Shown here piece by piece: positions 15,624 to 25,406 of a DNA stretch of 64,000 bases. Each line of letters starts with the position of its first letter. Within the stretch, counting starts at the first letter, position 1. The notes below the pieces were generated by a model. The model saw only the letters and a list, made by a program, of their open reading frames with translations. It ran no database searches and was not told the origin of the DNA. Both the position numbers and the translations under genes were made by a program. Where the stretch lies: NCBI RefSeq assembly GCF_014467285.1, contig NZ_NKHR01000003.1:124001-188000 (forward strand), read 5' to 3'. The DNA comes from Xenorhabdus sp014467285 (GTDB lineage Bacteria; Pseudomonadota; Gammaproteobacteria; Enterobacterales; Enterobacteriaceae).

Positions 15624-17474
15624 ATGCCGAAATACCGTTCTGCTACAACAATACACGGCCGCAATATGGCGGGAGCCCGTGCTTTATGGCGGGCTACAGG
15701 TATGACAGACGCCGATTTTGGGAAACCCATCATTGCCGTTGTTAACTCATTCACACAGTTCGTGCCGGGCCATGTCCATCTGCGTGATCTCGGCAAGCTG
15801 GTGGCAGAACAGATTGAAGCATCAGGGGGAGTGGCGAAAGAATTCAATACCATCGCGGTTGATGATGGTATTGCGATGGGGCATGGCGGCATGCTCTATT
15901 CACTGCCTTCGCGTGAATTGATCGCAGACTCGGTGGAATACATGGTCAATGCCCACTGCGCTGATGCCATGGTATGTATTTCTAATTGTGACAAAATCAC
16001 GCCGGGGATGCTTATGGCCTCTTTGCGTCTGAACATTCCGGTTATTTTTGTTTCCGGTGGCCCAATGGAAGCGGGTAAAACACGCTTATCTGATCAGATC
16101 ATCAAGTTGGATCTGGTTGACGCCATGATTCAGGGAGCCAATCCAAACGTCAGTGATGAACAAAGTGACCAAATCGAACGTTCGGCTTGTCCGACATGCG
16201 GTTCTTGCTCTGGCATGTTCACTGCGAACTCAATGAACTGTTTGACTGAAGCATTAGGGCTTTCGCAACCGGGGAATGGTTCACTGCTCGCCACACATGC
16301 AGATCGCAAAAATCTATTCATCAACGCGGGTAAGCGCATTGTTGAATTAACCAAACGTTACTACGAAGAAAATGATGACAGCGCTTTACCACGCAATATT
16401 GCAACTAAAGCCGCATTTGAAAATGCCATGACACTGGATATTGCGATGGGCGGTTCGACGAACACTGTTCTGCATTTATTGGCAGCGGCGCAAGAAGGTG
16501 AAGTTGATTTCACGATGGCAGATATTGATCGCCTGTCTCGTCAGGTTCCTCATTTATGCAAGGTTGCTCCAAGTACCCAGAAGTATCATATGGAAGATGT
16601 ACACCGTGCTGGTGGAGTGATTGGTATTCTTGGAGAACTGGATCGTACAGGGTTGTTGCAGCGAAATGTAAAAAACGTCCTGGGTTTGGACTTACCACAA
16701 ACATTGGCTCAGTACGATATCATGCTGACAAAAGATGAAGATGTTAAGAGCATGTATGCGGCAGGGCCGGCCGGAATTCGTACTACCCAAGCTTTCTCGC
16801 AGGATTGTCGTTGGCCATCGTTGGATACTGACCGTGAGAAAGGTTGTATTCGTGAGCGTGCACATGCTTACAGTCAAGATGGAGGTTTAGCTGTTCTGTT
16901 TGGTAATGTTGCTGTGGATGGCTGCATCGTGAAAACGGCGGGGGTGGATGAAGGCAGCTTGATTTTCCGTGGCCCTGCCAAAGTTTATGAGAGTCAGGAA
17001 GATGCGGTAGACGCGATTTTGGGTGGGAAAATCGTGGCAGGCGATGTCGTTGTCATTCGCTATGAAGGCCCGAAAGGTGGCCCCGGCATGCAGGAAATGC
17101 TCTATCCCACGACCTACTTGAAATCGATGGGATTAGGCAAAAGCTGCGCATTGATCACTGATGGCCGTTTTTCGGGAGGCACATCGGGGTTATCCATTGG
17201 TCATATCTCCCCAGAAGCGGCAAGTGGCGGTTTAATAGGGTTAATTTATGATGGCGATATCATCGATATTGATATTCCAAACCGCAAAATCCAGTTAGAT
17301 GTTAGCGAAAAAGAACTTGCTGAACGCACACAGGTTGAATTATCCCGCGGTGATGAGGCGTGGACACCTAACTCCAGAAAACGTCAGGTTTCTTTTGCAT
17401 TGCGGGCTTATGCTTCGTTGGCGACCAGTGCTGACAAAGGGGCTGTGCGTGATAAGGCTAAGCTAGGGGGTTAA
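15624..17474 (+). CDS. ilvD: Dihydroxy-acid dehydratase IlvD
   Basis: 616 residues. Iron-sulfur enzyme that dehydrates 2,3-dihydroxy-acids to 2-keto acids in valine and isoleucine synthesis. The cluster-binding cysteines lie in SNCDKITPGM and RSACPTCGSCSGMFTANSM. ATG 15624 (MPKYRSATTIHGRNMAG) fits the family; the frame opens earlier with TTG 15609. The stop codon overlaps the ilvA start by one base (TAATG). Confidence 0.97.
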   Translation: MPKYRSATTIHGRNMAGARALWRATGMTDADFGKPIIAVVNSFTQFVPGHVHLRDLGKLVAEQIEASGGVAKEFNTIAVDDGIAMGHGGMLYSLPSRELIADSVEYMVNAHCADAMVCISNCDKITPGMLMASLRLNIPVIFVSGGPMEAGKTRLSDQIIKLDLVDAMIQGANPNVSDEQSDQIERSACPTCGSCSGMFTANSMNCLTEALGLSQPGNGSLLATHADRKNLFINAGKRIVELTKRYYEENDDSALPRNIATKAAFENAMTLDIAMGGSTNTVLHLLAAAQEGEVDFTMADIDRLSRQVPHLCKVAPSTQKYHMEDVHRAGGVIGILGELDRTGLLQRNVKNVLGLDLPQTLAQYDIMLTKDEDVKSMYAAGPAGIRTTQAFSQDCRWPSLDTDREKGCIRERAHAYSQDGGLAVLFGNVAVDGCIVKTAGVDEGSLIFRGPAKVYESQEDAVDAILGGKIVAGDVVVIRYEGPKGGPGMQEMLYPTTYLKSMGLGKSCALITDGRFSGGTSGLSIGHISPEAASGGLIGLIYDGDIIDIDIPNRKIQLDVSEKELAERTQVELSRGDEAWTPNSRKRQVSFALRAYASLATSADKGAVRDKAKLGG

Positions 17475-19024
17475 TGGTGGCGGTTTATTCTCTTAATTCT
17501 GAACCCAAAGGCGCGGAATATCTCAAAGCCGCACTGAGTTCACCAGTTTATGATGTTGCACAAGTTACCCCGTTACAGGAAATGAAAAAAATCTCTGCTC
17601 GTTTAAATAATACCATTTTAGTTAAACGGGAAGATCGCCAGTCAGTACACAGTTTCAAATTGCGTGGTGCATACGCGATGATTGCAGGTTTGAAGGGAGA
17701 GCAAAAAACCAAAGGCGTTATTACGGCATCGGCGGGCAACCATGCGCAGGGCGTTGCGTTATCGGCCAGTAAGGTTGGTGTAAAGTCTATTATCGTGATG
17801 CCAATAGCTACCGCGGATATTAAAGTCGATGCAGTACGCGGTTTTGGTGGGGAAGTGCTGTTACACGGCGCAAACTTCGATGAAGCGAAAGCAAAAGCGA
17901 TCGAAATGGCAAAAGAGCATGGCTACACCTTTGTTCCCCCGTTTGACCATCCTACAGTGATCGCGGGTCAGGCAACGTTGGCGATGGAATTATTGCAGCA
18001 GGATGTTTACCTTGACCGCATCTTTGTTCCTGTTGGTGGAGGGGGATTAATTGCGGGGATCGCAGTTCTTATCAAACAACTTGTGCCTGAAATGAAAGTG
18101 ATAGGCGTGGAAGCTAAAGACTCTGCTTGTCTGAAAGCCGCGCTGGAAGCAGGGCATCCGGTTGATTTACCAAGGGTTGGATTATTTGCGGAAGGTGTAG
18201 CCGTTAAACGTATTGGTGATGAAACATTCCGTTTATGCCAGCAATATGTTGATGATGTTATTACGGTAGACAGTGATGCTATTTGCGCTGCCATGAAAGA
18301 TATTTTCGAAGATGTCAGGGCAATTGCTGAGCCTTCTGGTGCACTGGCATTGGCGGGATTGAAGAAATATGTTCAGCAACATCAGATTCAAGGAGAGCGG
18401 TTAGCGCATATTCTTTCTGGTGCCAACGTGAATTTTCATGGTCTGCGTTATGTTTCAGAGCGCTGTGAGCTGGGAGAGCAACGTGAAGCTTTGCTGGCGG
18501 TCACTATTCCTGAACAAAAGGGCAGTTTCCTGAATTTTTGCCAAATATTGGGCACCCGTGTTGTGACAGAATTCAGCTATCGTTACTCAGATTCCACCGA
18601 TCCAAGCAAAGCCTGTATTTTTGTTGGTATCAGATTAAGTCGTGGAAATGCTGAACGTCGAGAAATCATTGAAGAACTAAAAGCATCGGGATATCAGGTA
18701 GCTGATTTTACTGATGATGAAATGGCGAAACTGCACGTTCGCTACATGATAGGCGGCAGGCCATCCAAGCCATTGCAGGAACGATTATTTAGTTTTGCCT
18801 TTCCTGAATCTCCGGGGGCGTTGCTGAAATTTTTGCAAACATTGGGCACTCATTGGAATATCACCTTGTTCCATTATCGTAGCCACGGCACAGACTATGG
18901 GCGTGTATTGGCTGCTTTTGAGCTTTCAGGCTCGGAGTTATGCTTTGATCGCCATTTAGATGAGTTGGGCTATGAATATCATGATGAAACAGAAAATTCC
19001 TCATTTAAATTATTTTTGACTTAA
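17474..19024 (+). CDS. ilvA: Biosynthetic threonine deaminase IlvA
   Basis: 516 residues (514 in E. coli). PLP enzyme that converts threonine to 2-ketobutyrate, the first committed step to isoleucine. The PLP lysine is Lys62 in HSFKLRGAYAM, the glycine loop is VGGGGLIAG. Two C-terminal ACT-like regulatory domains (from about residue 340, EQREALLAVTIPEQKGSFLN) indicate the isoleucine-inhibited, valine-activated biosynthetic type, not the short catabolic TdcB. Translationally coupled to ilvD. Confidence 0.97.
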   Translation: MVAVYSLNSEPKGAEYLKAALSSPVYDVAQVTPLQEMKKISARLNNTILVKREDRQSVHSFKLRGAYAMIAGLKGEQKTKGVITASAGNHAQGVALSASKVGVKSIIVMPIATADIKVDAVRGFGGEVLLHGANFDEAKAKAIEMAKEHGYTFVPPFDHPTVIAGQATLAMELLQQDVYLDRIFVPVGGGGLIAGIAVLIKQLVPEMKVIGVEAKDSACLKAALEAGHPVDLPRVGLFAEGVAVKRIGDETFRLCQQYVDDVITVDSDAICAAMKDIFEDVRAIAEPSGALALAGLKKYVQQHQIQGERLAHILSGANVNFHGLRYVSERCELGEQREALLAVTIPEQKGSFLNFCQILGTRVVTEFSYRYSDSTDPSKACIFVGIRLSRGNAERREIIEELKASGYQVADFTDDEMAKLHVRYMIGGRPSKPLQERLFSFAFPESPGALLKFLQTLGTHWNITLFHYRSHGTDYGRVLAAFELSGSELCFDRHLDELGYEYHDETENSSFKLFLT

Positions 19025-19040
19025 GCAATTAATAGCAGAA

Positions 19041-19061
19041 TAGCCCCCTTTTGGGGGGTAT
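19041..19061. terminator. Hairpin after ilvA
   Basis: AGCCCCC-TTTT-GGGGGGT lies between the convergent ilvA and the MFS efflux gene. T tract after it on the plus strand is interrupted, so termination is a reasonable but unproven reading. Confidence 0.5.
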
Positions 19062-19096
19062 TTGCTGATTTTACTCTTTATTTTTACTCCTGTTTT

Positions 19097-20629
19097 TTAT
19101 TCCTTATTTTTATGCTTTTTATCTGTGGTGGTTGGATGGGCCAGCCAAATTAGAAAGAGCATGATCAGGAAAAGAAAGGCGAATAACCAATAAATTTCAT
19201 TGGCAGCAATAATCAGCCCCTGATTAGTGATTTCGTGTGCTAATTTACTACTGATTTGTGCATGTGACAGGCCAAATTGCTGCATATTTTCATAGGCTTG
19301 GGTTGCAATGGGATTATAGGGGCTTACTGCTTGTGTAAGTTGGACATGATGAACTGACTCGCGGTTTGACCAAATCGTTGTTGTGATAGAGGTTCCCACC
19401 GATGTTGCCAGAGTGCGCAGGAAGTTGAACAAACTCACCGCAGAGGCAATTTTATCAGGCTTAATATCGGATAGGATGATGGCGTTAAGCGGCATAATCA
19501 GGCAGGCGATGGCGAATCCTTGCATAAATTGAGGCCAGGCTGCGGCGGCAAAATCCATAGAACGTTCGAAAGTATAAGCTCGCCAGAAGAAGCACAAAGT
19601 AAAAACAATAAAGCTGAACATCACCAGATAGCGCATATCGATTTTTGAACCGAGGCGACCAATAAGTGGTGCAAGAATGATTGGCATGATACCCAAAGGG
19701 GCCAGAGCTAATCCTGCCCAAGTTGCGGTGTAGCCAAACACCATCTGTAATAACTGAGGTTGCAGAACAAGCGTCCCGATGTGAAGCAAAAACGCCAGAC
19801 TGATACACACGGTTCCAATCGTAAAATTACGGGATTTAAATAACGATAAATCAATGATAGGGGCGTTGTCAGTTAGTTCCCAGATAATCAGAAAAGTGAG
19901 GCAAACCACTGCGATGATGGCTAATGTAATAATTTCCGATGAGCTAAACCAATCAAGCTCTTTCCCGCGGTCAAGCAACAACTGAAAGCAACCAACACCA
20001 GCAATCAATAAAATCAACCCTACCGCGTTAATCGGGCTCGTTTCTGTTTTCGTTTCCCGATCCTTGAGTAATATCCAGGCGATAGCAACAACCGCCAAAC
20101 CGAATGGAATATTAATCAAAAATATCCAACCCCAATGATAACTATCACTGAGCCAACCGCCGAGAATAGGGCCACAGACAGGAGCAACCACGATAGTCAT
20201 CGACCACATCGCCAATGCCATGTTGCGTTTTGGTTGGGGATAGTTATTCAATAGTAAACTTTGTGAAAGAGGCATAATTGGGCCTGCGGCAACGCCTTGT
20301 ACAACGCGTGATAAAATCAGCATTTCCAGGCTATTGGATATGCCGCATAACCAGGATGCGATAATAAATAAAATCGTTGATGCTAAGAAGACACGAACCT
20401 CACCGAACCGTTTTGCCAGCCAACCGGTTAATGGAATAGAAATCGCATTGGCAACGGCAAATGAAGTAATTATCCAAGTTCCTTGAGAAGTGGAAGCACC
20501 CAGATCACCGGCAATGGTCGATATTGCAACGTTAGCAATTGTCAGATCCAGTATTTGCAAAAAAGCAGCCAGTGCCAAGGCCAGTGTCAGCCAACCCAGT
20601 TTGGCGCCCGATAATGGCTTATGTGACAT
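19097..20629 (-). CDS. DHA2-family drug:proton antiporter, EmrB-like
   Basis: 510 residues, highly hydrophobic, consistent with the 14 membrane segments of DHA2 transporters (EmrB, HsrA). The N-terminal portion LQILDLTIANVAISTIAGDL carries the DxTIVNVA-like motif of TM1 and GWLAKRFGEVRVF resembles the loop 2-3 MFS motif A; VAPVCGPILGGWL is the antiporter motif C. It lies 7 bp after an EmrA-type adaptor gene, so the two are one transcription unit forming a tripartite pump with an outer-membrane channel, TolC probably. Substrate unknown. Located between ilvA and ilvY, where E. coli has no gene. Confidence 0.9.
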   Translation of the reverse strand: MSHKPLSGAKLGWLTLALALAAFLQILDLTIANVAISTIAGDLGASTSQGTWIITSFAVANAISIPLTGWLAKRFGEVRVFLASTILFIIASWLCGISNSLEMLILSRVVQGVAAGPIMPLSQSLLLNNYPQPKRNMALAMWSMTIVVAPVCGPILGGWLSDSYHWGWIFLINIPFGLAVVAIAWILLKDRETKTETSPINAVGLILLIAGVGCFQLLLDRGKELDWFSSSEIITLAIIAVVCLTFLIIWELTDNAPIIDLSLFKSRNFTIGTVCISLAFLLHIGTLVLQPQLLQMVFGYTATWAGLALAPLGIMPIILAPLIGRLGSKIDMRYLVMFSFIVFTLCFFWRAYTFERSMDFAAAAWPQFMQGFAIACLIMPLNAIILSDIKPDKIASAVSLFNFLRTLATSVGTSITTTIWSNRESVHHVQLTQAVSPYNPIATQAYENMQQFGLSHAQISSKLAHEITNQGLIIAANEIYWLFAFLFLIMLFLIWLAHPTTTDKKHKNKE

Positions 20630-20636
20630 ATTGATC

Positions 20637-21797
20637 TCATCCTTTGCTGGTATTCATCGAAATAATGTCACTAATCAACGACTCAATTTCTTCGGTGTCG
20701 TAAGACAAAACATCGGTTTTATACACTATTCCTTGGCGAGGTACTTGGGCGAGGACTACACCGTCTTGATTTCTGGTATCAATGGAGGCGTGCATAGATA
20801 ATCCGATGCGTAATGGGTAATCAATGAGTTGTTGTGATTCCAGAGTAATTCGGACAGGCAGTCGTTGGACAACCTTTATCCAGTTCCCAGTGGCATTTTG
20901 AGCCGGCAATAAAGAAAAGGCACTGCCCGTCCCCATATCCAAACCGACAACCTTACCTGTATAAGAGATATCGTTACCGTAAAAATCGCTGATTAGCGTT
21001 ACAGGTTGACCGATGCGAACATGGGTAAGCTGGACTTCTTTGAAGTTTGCTTCCACCCAAAGCTGGTCAGCAGGAACGATAACCATGAGAGGAGCACCAT
21101 TTTTAATTTGTGATCCTACTTGTACATTGCGACGAGATACATAACCTGTGACGGGGGCGACAATACGGGTGCGCTGTAAAGTTAACCAGGCATCGCGGAG
21201 TTGGGTCGCCGCCAGTTTAATAGCGGGCTGATGTTTCAGCGGGGTGTCTATAACCATTGCCTTGTTGGCATGATATTGTTGCTGTGCAAAACGCAGTTCA
21301 GACCTGGCCATCTGGACATTATTTCGGGCATGGATCAGGCTTTCTTTCGCGATAGCACCTGTTACTCCTAAATGTTCACGTCGTTTTAGATCATCTATTG
21401 CCTGCTGCAATTTTGTTTGTTTCAGATCGATATTGGCTCGCAATTTCTCATTATCAATCATGACCTGATGAGTTTGCCGGACACTATTGGCAAGTACGTT
21501 TTTTGCCCGCTCAAAAGCGTGCTCAGCGTCAATGGCATCCAAGCTCACCAAAATATCGCCCTGACGGACAAAATCAGTATTGTCAGCATGAATACTTGTT
21601 ACGCTGCCTGAAATCTGTGCCATTACCTGCACTTGATTGCCAACAACATAAGCATCTTCGGTTATTTGGTAATGGCGTAGCACAGTAAACCAATAAGTGA
21701 GATAACCTAAGCCAGCAGAGACAAATAGCAGGGTTGCAAGGAGCAGAGCCAGTTTACGTTTTGATTTTTTATCTGTAAGTACTGACGATTTTGGCAT
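20637..21797 (-). CDS. HlyD/EmrA-family membrane fusion protein
   Basis: 386 residues from ATG 21797, preferred over ATG 21812 because GGTGGA lies eight or nine bases upstream. One N-terminal membrane anchor (LALLLATLLFVSAGLGYLTY), then a biotinyl-lipoyl half (EDAYVVGNQVQVMAQISGSV), an alpha-helical hairpin (RAKNVLANSVRQTHQ onward), the second lipoyl half (RIVAPVTGYVSRRNVQVG) and a beta-barrel domain. This is the periplasmic adaptor of an Emr-type pump and precedes its EmrB-like partner by 7 bp. The substrate cannot be read from sequence. Confidence 0.9.
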   Translation of the reverse strand: MPKSSVLTDKKSKRKLALLLATLLFVSAGLGYLTYWFTVLRHYQITEDAYVVGNQVQVMAQISGSVTSIHADNTDFVRQGDILVSLDAIDAEHAFERAKNVLANSVRQTHQVMIDNEKLRANIDLKQTKLQQAIDDLKRREHLGVTGAIAKESLIHARNNVQMARSELRFAQQQYHANKAMVIDTPLKHQPAIKLAATQLRDAWLTLQRTRIVAPVTGYVSRRNVQVGSQIKNGAPLMVIVPADQLWVEANFKEVQLTHVRIGQPVTLISDFYGNDISYTGKVVGLDMGTGSAFSLLPAQNATGNWIKVVQRLPVRITLESQQLIDYPLRIGLSMHASIDTRNQDGVVLAQVPRQGIVYKTDVLSYDTEEIESLISDIISMNTSKG

Positions 21798-21936
21798 TAT
21801 TTTTTCCACCATTTTTTGTCATCACAACTCGAAAATAGCGTTATTTATGTTTACCTGGTGTTGGCTTTCAAAATGAGCTTAATAGAGAAGTAGATTAGCG
21901 GTGGGGGAAGTTTTTTAATTGAATAAACTGGCTATC

Positions 21937-22740
21937 TTATCGTTTTTCCGAAGAAATCTTTCTGAGGCAAATATCAGAAAAAGCAATGCTGGCGTTTTTC
22001 AATTCAGAAGGGCTGAATCCGTATAACATCATACCTGTTCGGCTAAAATGCGCACTGTCAGAAAATCCGCTATGGGAAGCCAATAGCGTCAATGAATCTG
22101 GTGAGTCTATTTTTTCAAGTGCGTGATGGAAGCGTTTCCACAATAAATAACCACGGAAATTGGTTCCCATTTCCTGCCGGAATAAATGTAAAAATCGGCT
22201 TTCTGAAAGAAAGAGATGACCTGATATTTTACTGGAAGAGATGCTTTTAACGGGTAATTCAGTAATAAGCGTCGTCGCTTTTATAATTCGGGTATCCTGA
22301 GAACAATTACAATCATCAATATCATTCAAGCAATTGCTTAGGACAAGAATGTCTGGTGGTGCGTCTGATTGTAAGCAATGGATGAAATAATCTGCTATTA
22401 AACGAGCGGAGTCTGGTTGGAGATAGGTAATGTCGGCATTTTTAATTTGATGTAACAGTAAATGATATAAGGGATGAGCGGGATCTATCAGGAAATTGAA
22501 ACAGGATTTATTTTCAGAATGTAATCTATGTTTAATATTGCCGGCGATAATAAAACCATAGGCTTGCTGTGATCCTTGTTCAGTATCAATTTTCATTTGT
22601 GAATAATCATATGAAACACTCAATTGGATACAAGGATGGCGATGCCACTCGGTTTTCATATTATGAGAAAGCACCAGGTATTGTTTGTGATACTCATATA
22701 ACCTGACTGCTTCAAGATGCCTGTCTATTTTGCGTCTCAT
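21937..22740 (-). CDS. AraC-family transcriptional regulator
   Basis: 267 residues. The C-terminal third carries the double helix-turn-helix of AraC proteins: LFLSESRFLHLFRQEMGTNF (HTH1) and LTLLASHSGFSDSAHFSRTG (HTH2), followed by GFSPSEL. The N-terminal region has cupin-like features (TEWHRHPCIQLSVSY), suggesting ligand sensing. It is encoded 139 bp upstream of the EmrA-like gene on the same strand and lies next to ilvY, so it probably regulates the efflux pair. Not a known named protein to me. The motif YGFSPSELKNA is the usual AraC end. Confidence 0.88.
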   Translation of the reverse strand: MRRKIDRHLEAVRLYEYHKQYLVLSHNMKTEWHRHPCIQLSVSYDYSQMKIDTEQGSQQAYGFIIAGNIKHRLHSENKSCFNFLIDPAHPLYHLLLHQIKNADITYLQPDSARLIADYFIHCLQSDAPPDILVLSNCLNDIDDCNCSQDTRIIKATTLITELPVKSISSSKISGHLFLSESRFLHLFRQEMGTNFRGYLLWKRFHHALEKIDSPDSLTLLASHSGFSDSAHFSRTGMMLYGFSPSELKNASIAFSDICLRKISSEKR

Positions 22741-22778
22741 ATCGAGTGACCTATTCCCAGATTACAGTCGTTCGCAGA

Positions 22779-23660
22779 TTACAACAGCTTCCAAAACGCC
22801 TTAACTAAAGGGTCGTTTAAACGCTTACTCAGCGCACAAACACCCAATTCAAACGGTTCAACCAGCGAAATATTTTCCAGCAAGGAGATGCGGTTACGTA
22901 CTGTTTCAGAACTATTTTCGACGACAACCGCAGGTATTAATGCAATCCCACAACCTAATGCCACCATGGAAACAATGGCTTCATGGCCGGAAACTGTTGC
23001 GTAAATGACAGGATGCAGGATCTTGTGCCGACGGAACCAAAGCTCAATGCGTTTACGGGAAGGGCCATGCTCAGGCAGGATAAAAGGAATGTTATTCCAA
23101 TCGGGGGCGGCCTGTGTCGCCAAGGTTCTCACGGTACAAGGAAGGGAAGGCGCAATCAACACCAACGGTATTTCGCCTATTTTAGTAAAACTAACATTAT
23201 CAGGTAGCTTCTCTGGCTTGCCCGCAATACCCAAATCAGCAGCATCAGATTGGACTTTATCCACGGCGTCAGCAGCATCCCCTGTTGTCAGTTTTATTTC
23301 CACCAAAGGGTGTTCAGCCCGGAATTTATCTAATACTTGTGGCAAATGGCTATATGCAGCGGTCACTGAACAGAACAGGCGTAACTCTCCTGTTAGTGAT
23401 GAACTTTGATGGTTTAACGAATGCTGTAATTGTTTATATTGCAGGAGTGTTTGTTGCGCAAATTGCTTTAACTGTTCGCCGGCTGTGGTCAGTTTTACCG
23501 TTCGGTTATCGCGTAGAAAAAGTGGATGCCCCAATAATTCTTCAAGGCGCTGGATCTGGCGTGAAAGAGTGGATGGGCTAACGTGCATAGCCTTAGCAGA
23601 GCGTCCAAAATGACAACTTTCTGCAAGGTGTAAAAACAGTTTTAAATCACGTAGATCCAT
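22779..23660 (-). CDS. ilvY: LysR-family activator of ilvC, IlvY
   Basis: 293 residues. Winged HTH at residues 1-60 (MDLRDLKLFLHLAESCHFGR; MHVSPSTLSRQIQRLEELLG), then the substrate-binding domain. In E. coli IlvY binds two operators in the ilvY-ilvC gap and activates ilvC when acetolactate or acetohydroxybutyrate is present. It is divergent from ilvC here, as expected. The C-terminus (ALSKRLNDPLVKAFWKLL) also fits. It is separated from ilvA by three efflux-related genes, unlike E. coli. Confidence 0.95.
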   Translation of the reverse strand: MDLRDLKLFLHLAESCHFGRSAKAMHVSPSTLSRQIQRLEELLGHPLFLRDNRTVKLTTAGEQLKQFAQQTLLQYKQLQHSLNHQSSSLTGELRLFCSVTAAYSHLPQVLDKFRAEHPLVEIKLTTGDAADAVDKVQSDAADLGIAGKPEKLPDNVSFTKIGEIPLVLIAPSLPCTVRTLATQAAPDWNNIPFILPEHGPSRKRIELWFRRHKILHPVIYATVSGHEAIVSMVALGCGIALIPAVVVENSSETVRNRISLLENISLVEPFELGVCALSKRLNDPLVKAFWKLL

Positions 23661-23699
23661 TGTTTCGCGCCCTTTGCCTAAAGACTTTTTAGTGTAGAA

Positions 23700-23790
23700 A
23701 TTACTATTGCATAAATTGCAATATAGTCTTGTTAATATATCAATTTAAGCAATGGCCTGCATGTCATATATTGGCACTATGCAAACAACA
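23700..23790. promoter_or_regulatory. ilvY-ilvC divergent control region with IlvY operator candidates
   Basis: The 156-bp gap contains the dyad TTGC-ATAAATT-GCAA at 23707-23721, a TTGC-N-GCAA palindrome like known IlvY sites. Additional half sites, AAGCAATGG at about 23747 and ATGCAAAC at about 23778, follow toward ilvC. Operator assignment is by position and symmetry. Confidence 0.55.
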
Positions 23791-23816
23791 TCACACCTAA
23801 TTATAACGGAGTCACC

Positions 23817-25295
23817 ATGGCTAATTATTTTGATACGTTGAACTTGCGCCAGCAATTGGCGCAGTTAGGCAAATGTCGTTTTATGGCACGGGAAGAATTT
23901 GCTGACGAGACAGGGTATTTAAAAGACAAGAAAGTGGTGATCGTCGGCTGTGGTGCACAAGGGCTAAACCAAGGTCTTAACATGCGTGATTCGGGTTTGG
24001 ATATCTCTTATGCTTTGCGTAAAGAAGCAATTGATGAAAAACGCGCGTCATGGCGTAAAGCAACCGAAAATGGCTTTAAGGTTGGCACTTATGAAGAATT
24101 AATTCCACAAGCCGATTTGGTTATCAACCTGACACCAGATAAACAACACTCAGCGGTGGTTCAGGCTGTCCAGCCCTTGATGAAAGAAGGAGCAGCACTG
24201 GGCTATTCCCACGGTTTTAATATCGTTGAGGTGGGTGAACAGGTACGCAAGGATATCACTGTTGTGATGGTTGCTCCTAAGTGCCCGGGAACGGAAGTTC
24301 GCGAAGAATATAAGCGTGGATTTGGTGTTCCTACCCTGATTGCCGTGCATCCAGAAAATGATGCAAAAGGCGAGGGAATGGCGATTGCGAAAGCGTGGGC
24401 AGCCGCAACAGGTGGGCACCGCGCAGGTGTTCTGGAATCTTCGTTCGTAGCAGAAGTTAAATCTGATTTGATGGGTGAACAAACCATTCTGTGTGGCATG
24501 TTACAGGCAGGTTCTCTGCTGTGTTATGACCACCTGGTTGCTGATGGTGCCGAACCAGGCTATGCAGGTAAATTAATTCAGTTTGGCTGGGAAACCATTA
24601 CCGAAGCCCTGAAACAAGGGGGAATTACACTGATGATGGATCGCCTTTCCAATCCGGCGAAACTGCGTGCCTATGCCCTTTCTGAGCAGCTAAAAACTAT
24701 TCTGGCTCCGTTGTTCCAAAAACATATGGATGACATCATTTCTGGTGAATTCTCTTCCACAATGATGGCTGATTGGGCGAATGACGATAAAAACCTGCTG
24801 ACTTGGCGTGAAGAAACCGGCAGGACGCCATTCGAAAATTACCCTGATTACAATGGCAACATCAGTGAGCAGGAATACTTTGATCATGGTGTGTTGATGA
24901 TCGCGATGGTCAAGGCTGGAGTAGAGCTGGCATTTGAAACGATGGTTGATTCCGGCATTATTGCAGAATCAGCTTATTACGAATCCCTGCATGAGCTGCC
25001 GTTAATTGCGAACACCATTGCCCGTAAGCGCCTGTATGAAATGAACGTAGTCATTTCCGATACGGCAGAATATGGCAATTACCTGTTCTCTTACGTTGCG
25101 GTTCCGTTGCTGAAAGAAAAATTCATGGCGACTCTGCAAGCGGGAGATTTAGGAAAGGCAGTTGCAGATCGTGGTATCGACAATACCCAATTGCGTGATG
25201 TGAATGAAGCGATCCGTAACCACCCGATTGAAACTATCGGTCGTACCTTGCGTGGTTATATGACTGATATGAAACGTATTGCGGTTGGTGGATAA
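23817..25295 (+). CDS. ilvC: Ketol-acid reductoisomerase IlvC
   Basis: 492 residues, the long class II form. Isomerises and reduces acetolactate or acetohydroxybutyrate with NADPH and Mg2+. Rossmann motif VVIVGCGAQGLNQGLNMRDS lies at about residues 40-60; the double knotted C-terminal domain carries conserved acidic residues (SDLMGEQTILCGM). ATG 23817 has ACGGAG upstream. Completes, with ilvGM, ilvE, ilvD and ilvA, the whole Ile/Val pathway. Confidence 0.97.
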   Translation: MANYFDTLNLRQQLAQLGKCRFMAREEFADETGYLKDKKVVIVGCGAQGLNQGLNMRDSGLDISYALRKEAIDEKRASWRKATENGFKVGTYEELIPQADLVINLTPDKQHSAVVQAVQPLMKEGAALGYSHGFNIVEVGEQVRKDITVVMVAPKCPGTEVREEYKRGFGVPTLIAVHPENDAKGEGMAIAKAWAAATGGHRAGVLESSFVAEVKSDLMGEQTILCGMLQAGSLLCYDHLVADGAEPGYAGKLIQFGWETITEALKQGGITLMMDRLSNPAKLRAYALSEQLKTILAPLFQKHMDDIISGEFSSTMMADWANDDKNLLTWREETGRTPFENYPDYNGNISEQEYFDHGVLMIAMVKAGVELAFETMVDSGIIAESAYYESLHELPLIANTIARKRLYEMNVVISDTAEYGNYLFSYVAVPLLKEKFMATLQAGDLGKAVADRGIDNTQLRDVNEAIRNHPIETIGRTLRGYMTDMKRIAVGG

Positions 25296-25324
25296 TATCA
25301 GCCGGCGAAGAAAATCATATATTC

Positions 25325-25361
25325 CCTGCCCGACGTTATTTCATCGGGCAGGTTGTTTCTT
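25325..25361 (+). terminator. ilvC terminator
   Basis: CCTGCCCGA-CGTTATTTCA-TCGGGCAGG followed by TTGTTTCTTTC, 30 bp past the ilvC stop codon. Confidence 0.85.
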
Positions 25362-25406
25362 TCACCTTCAGGCAATTATTTGAAATCTGCTGGCTATAGG
25401 TAAGTC

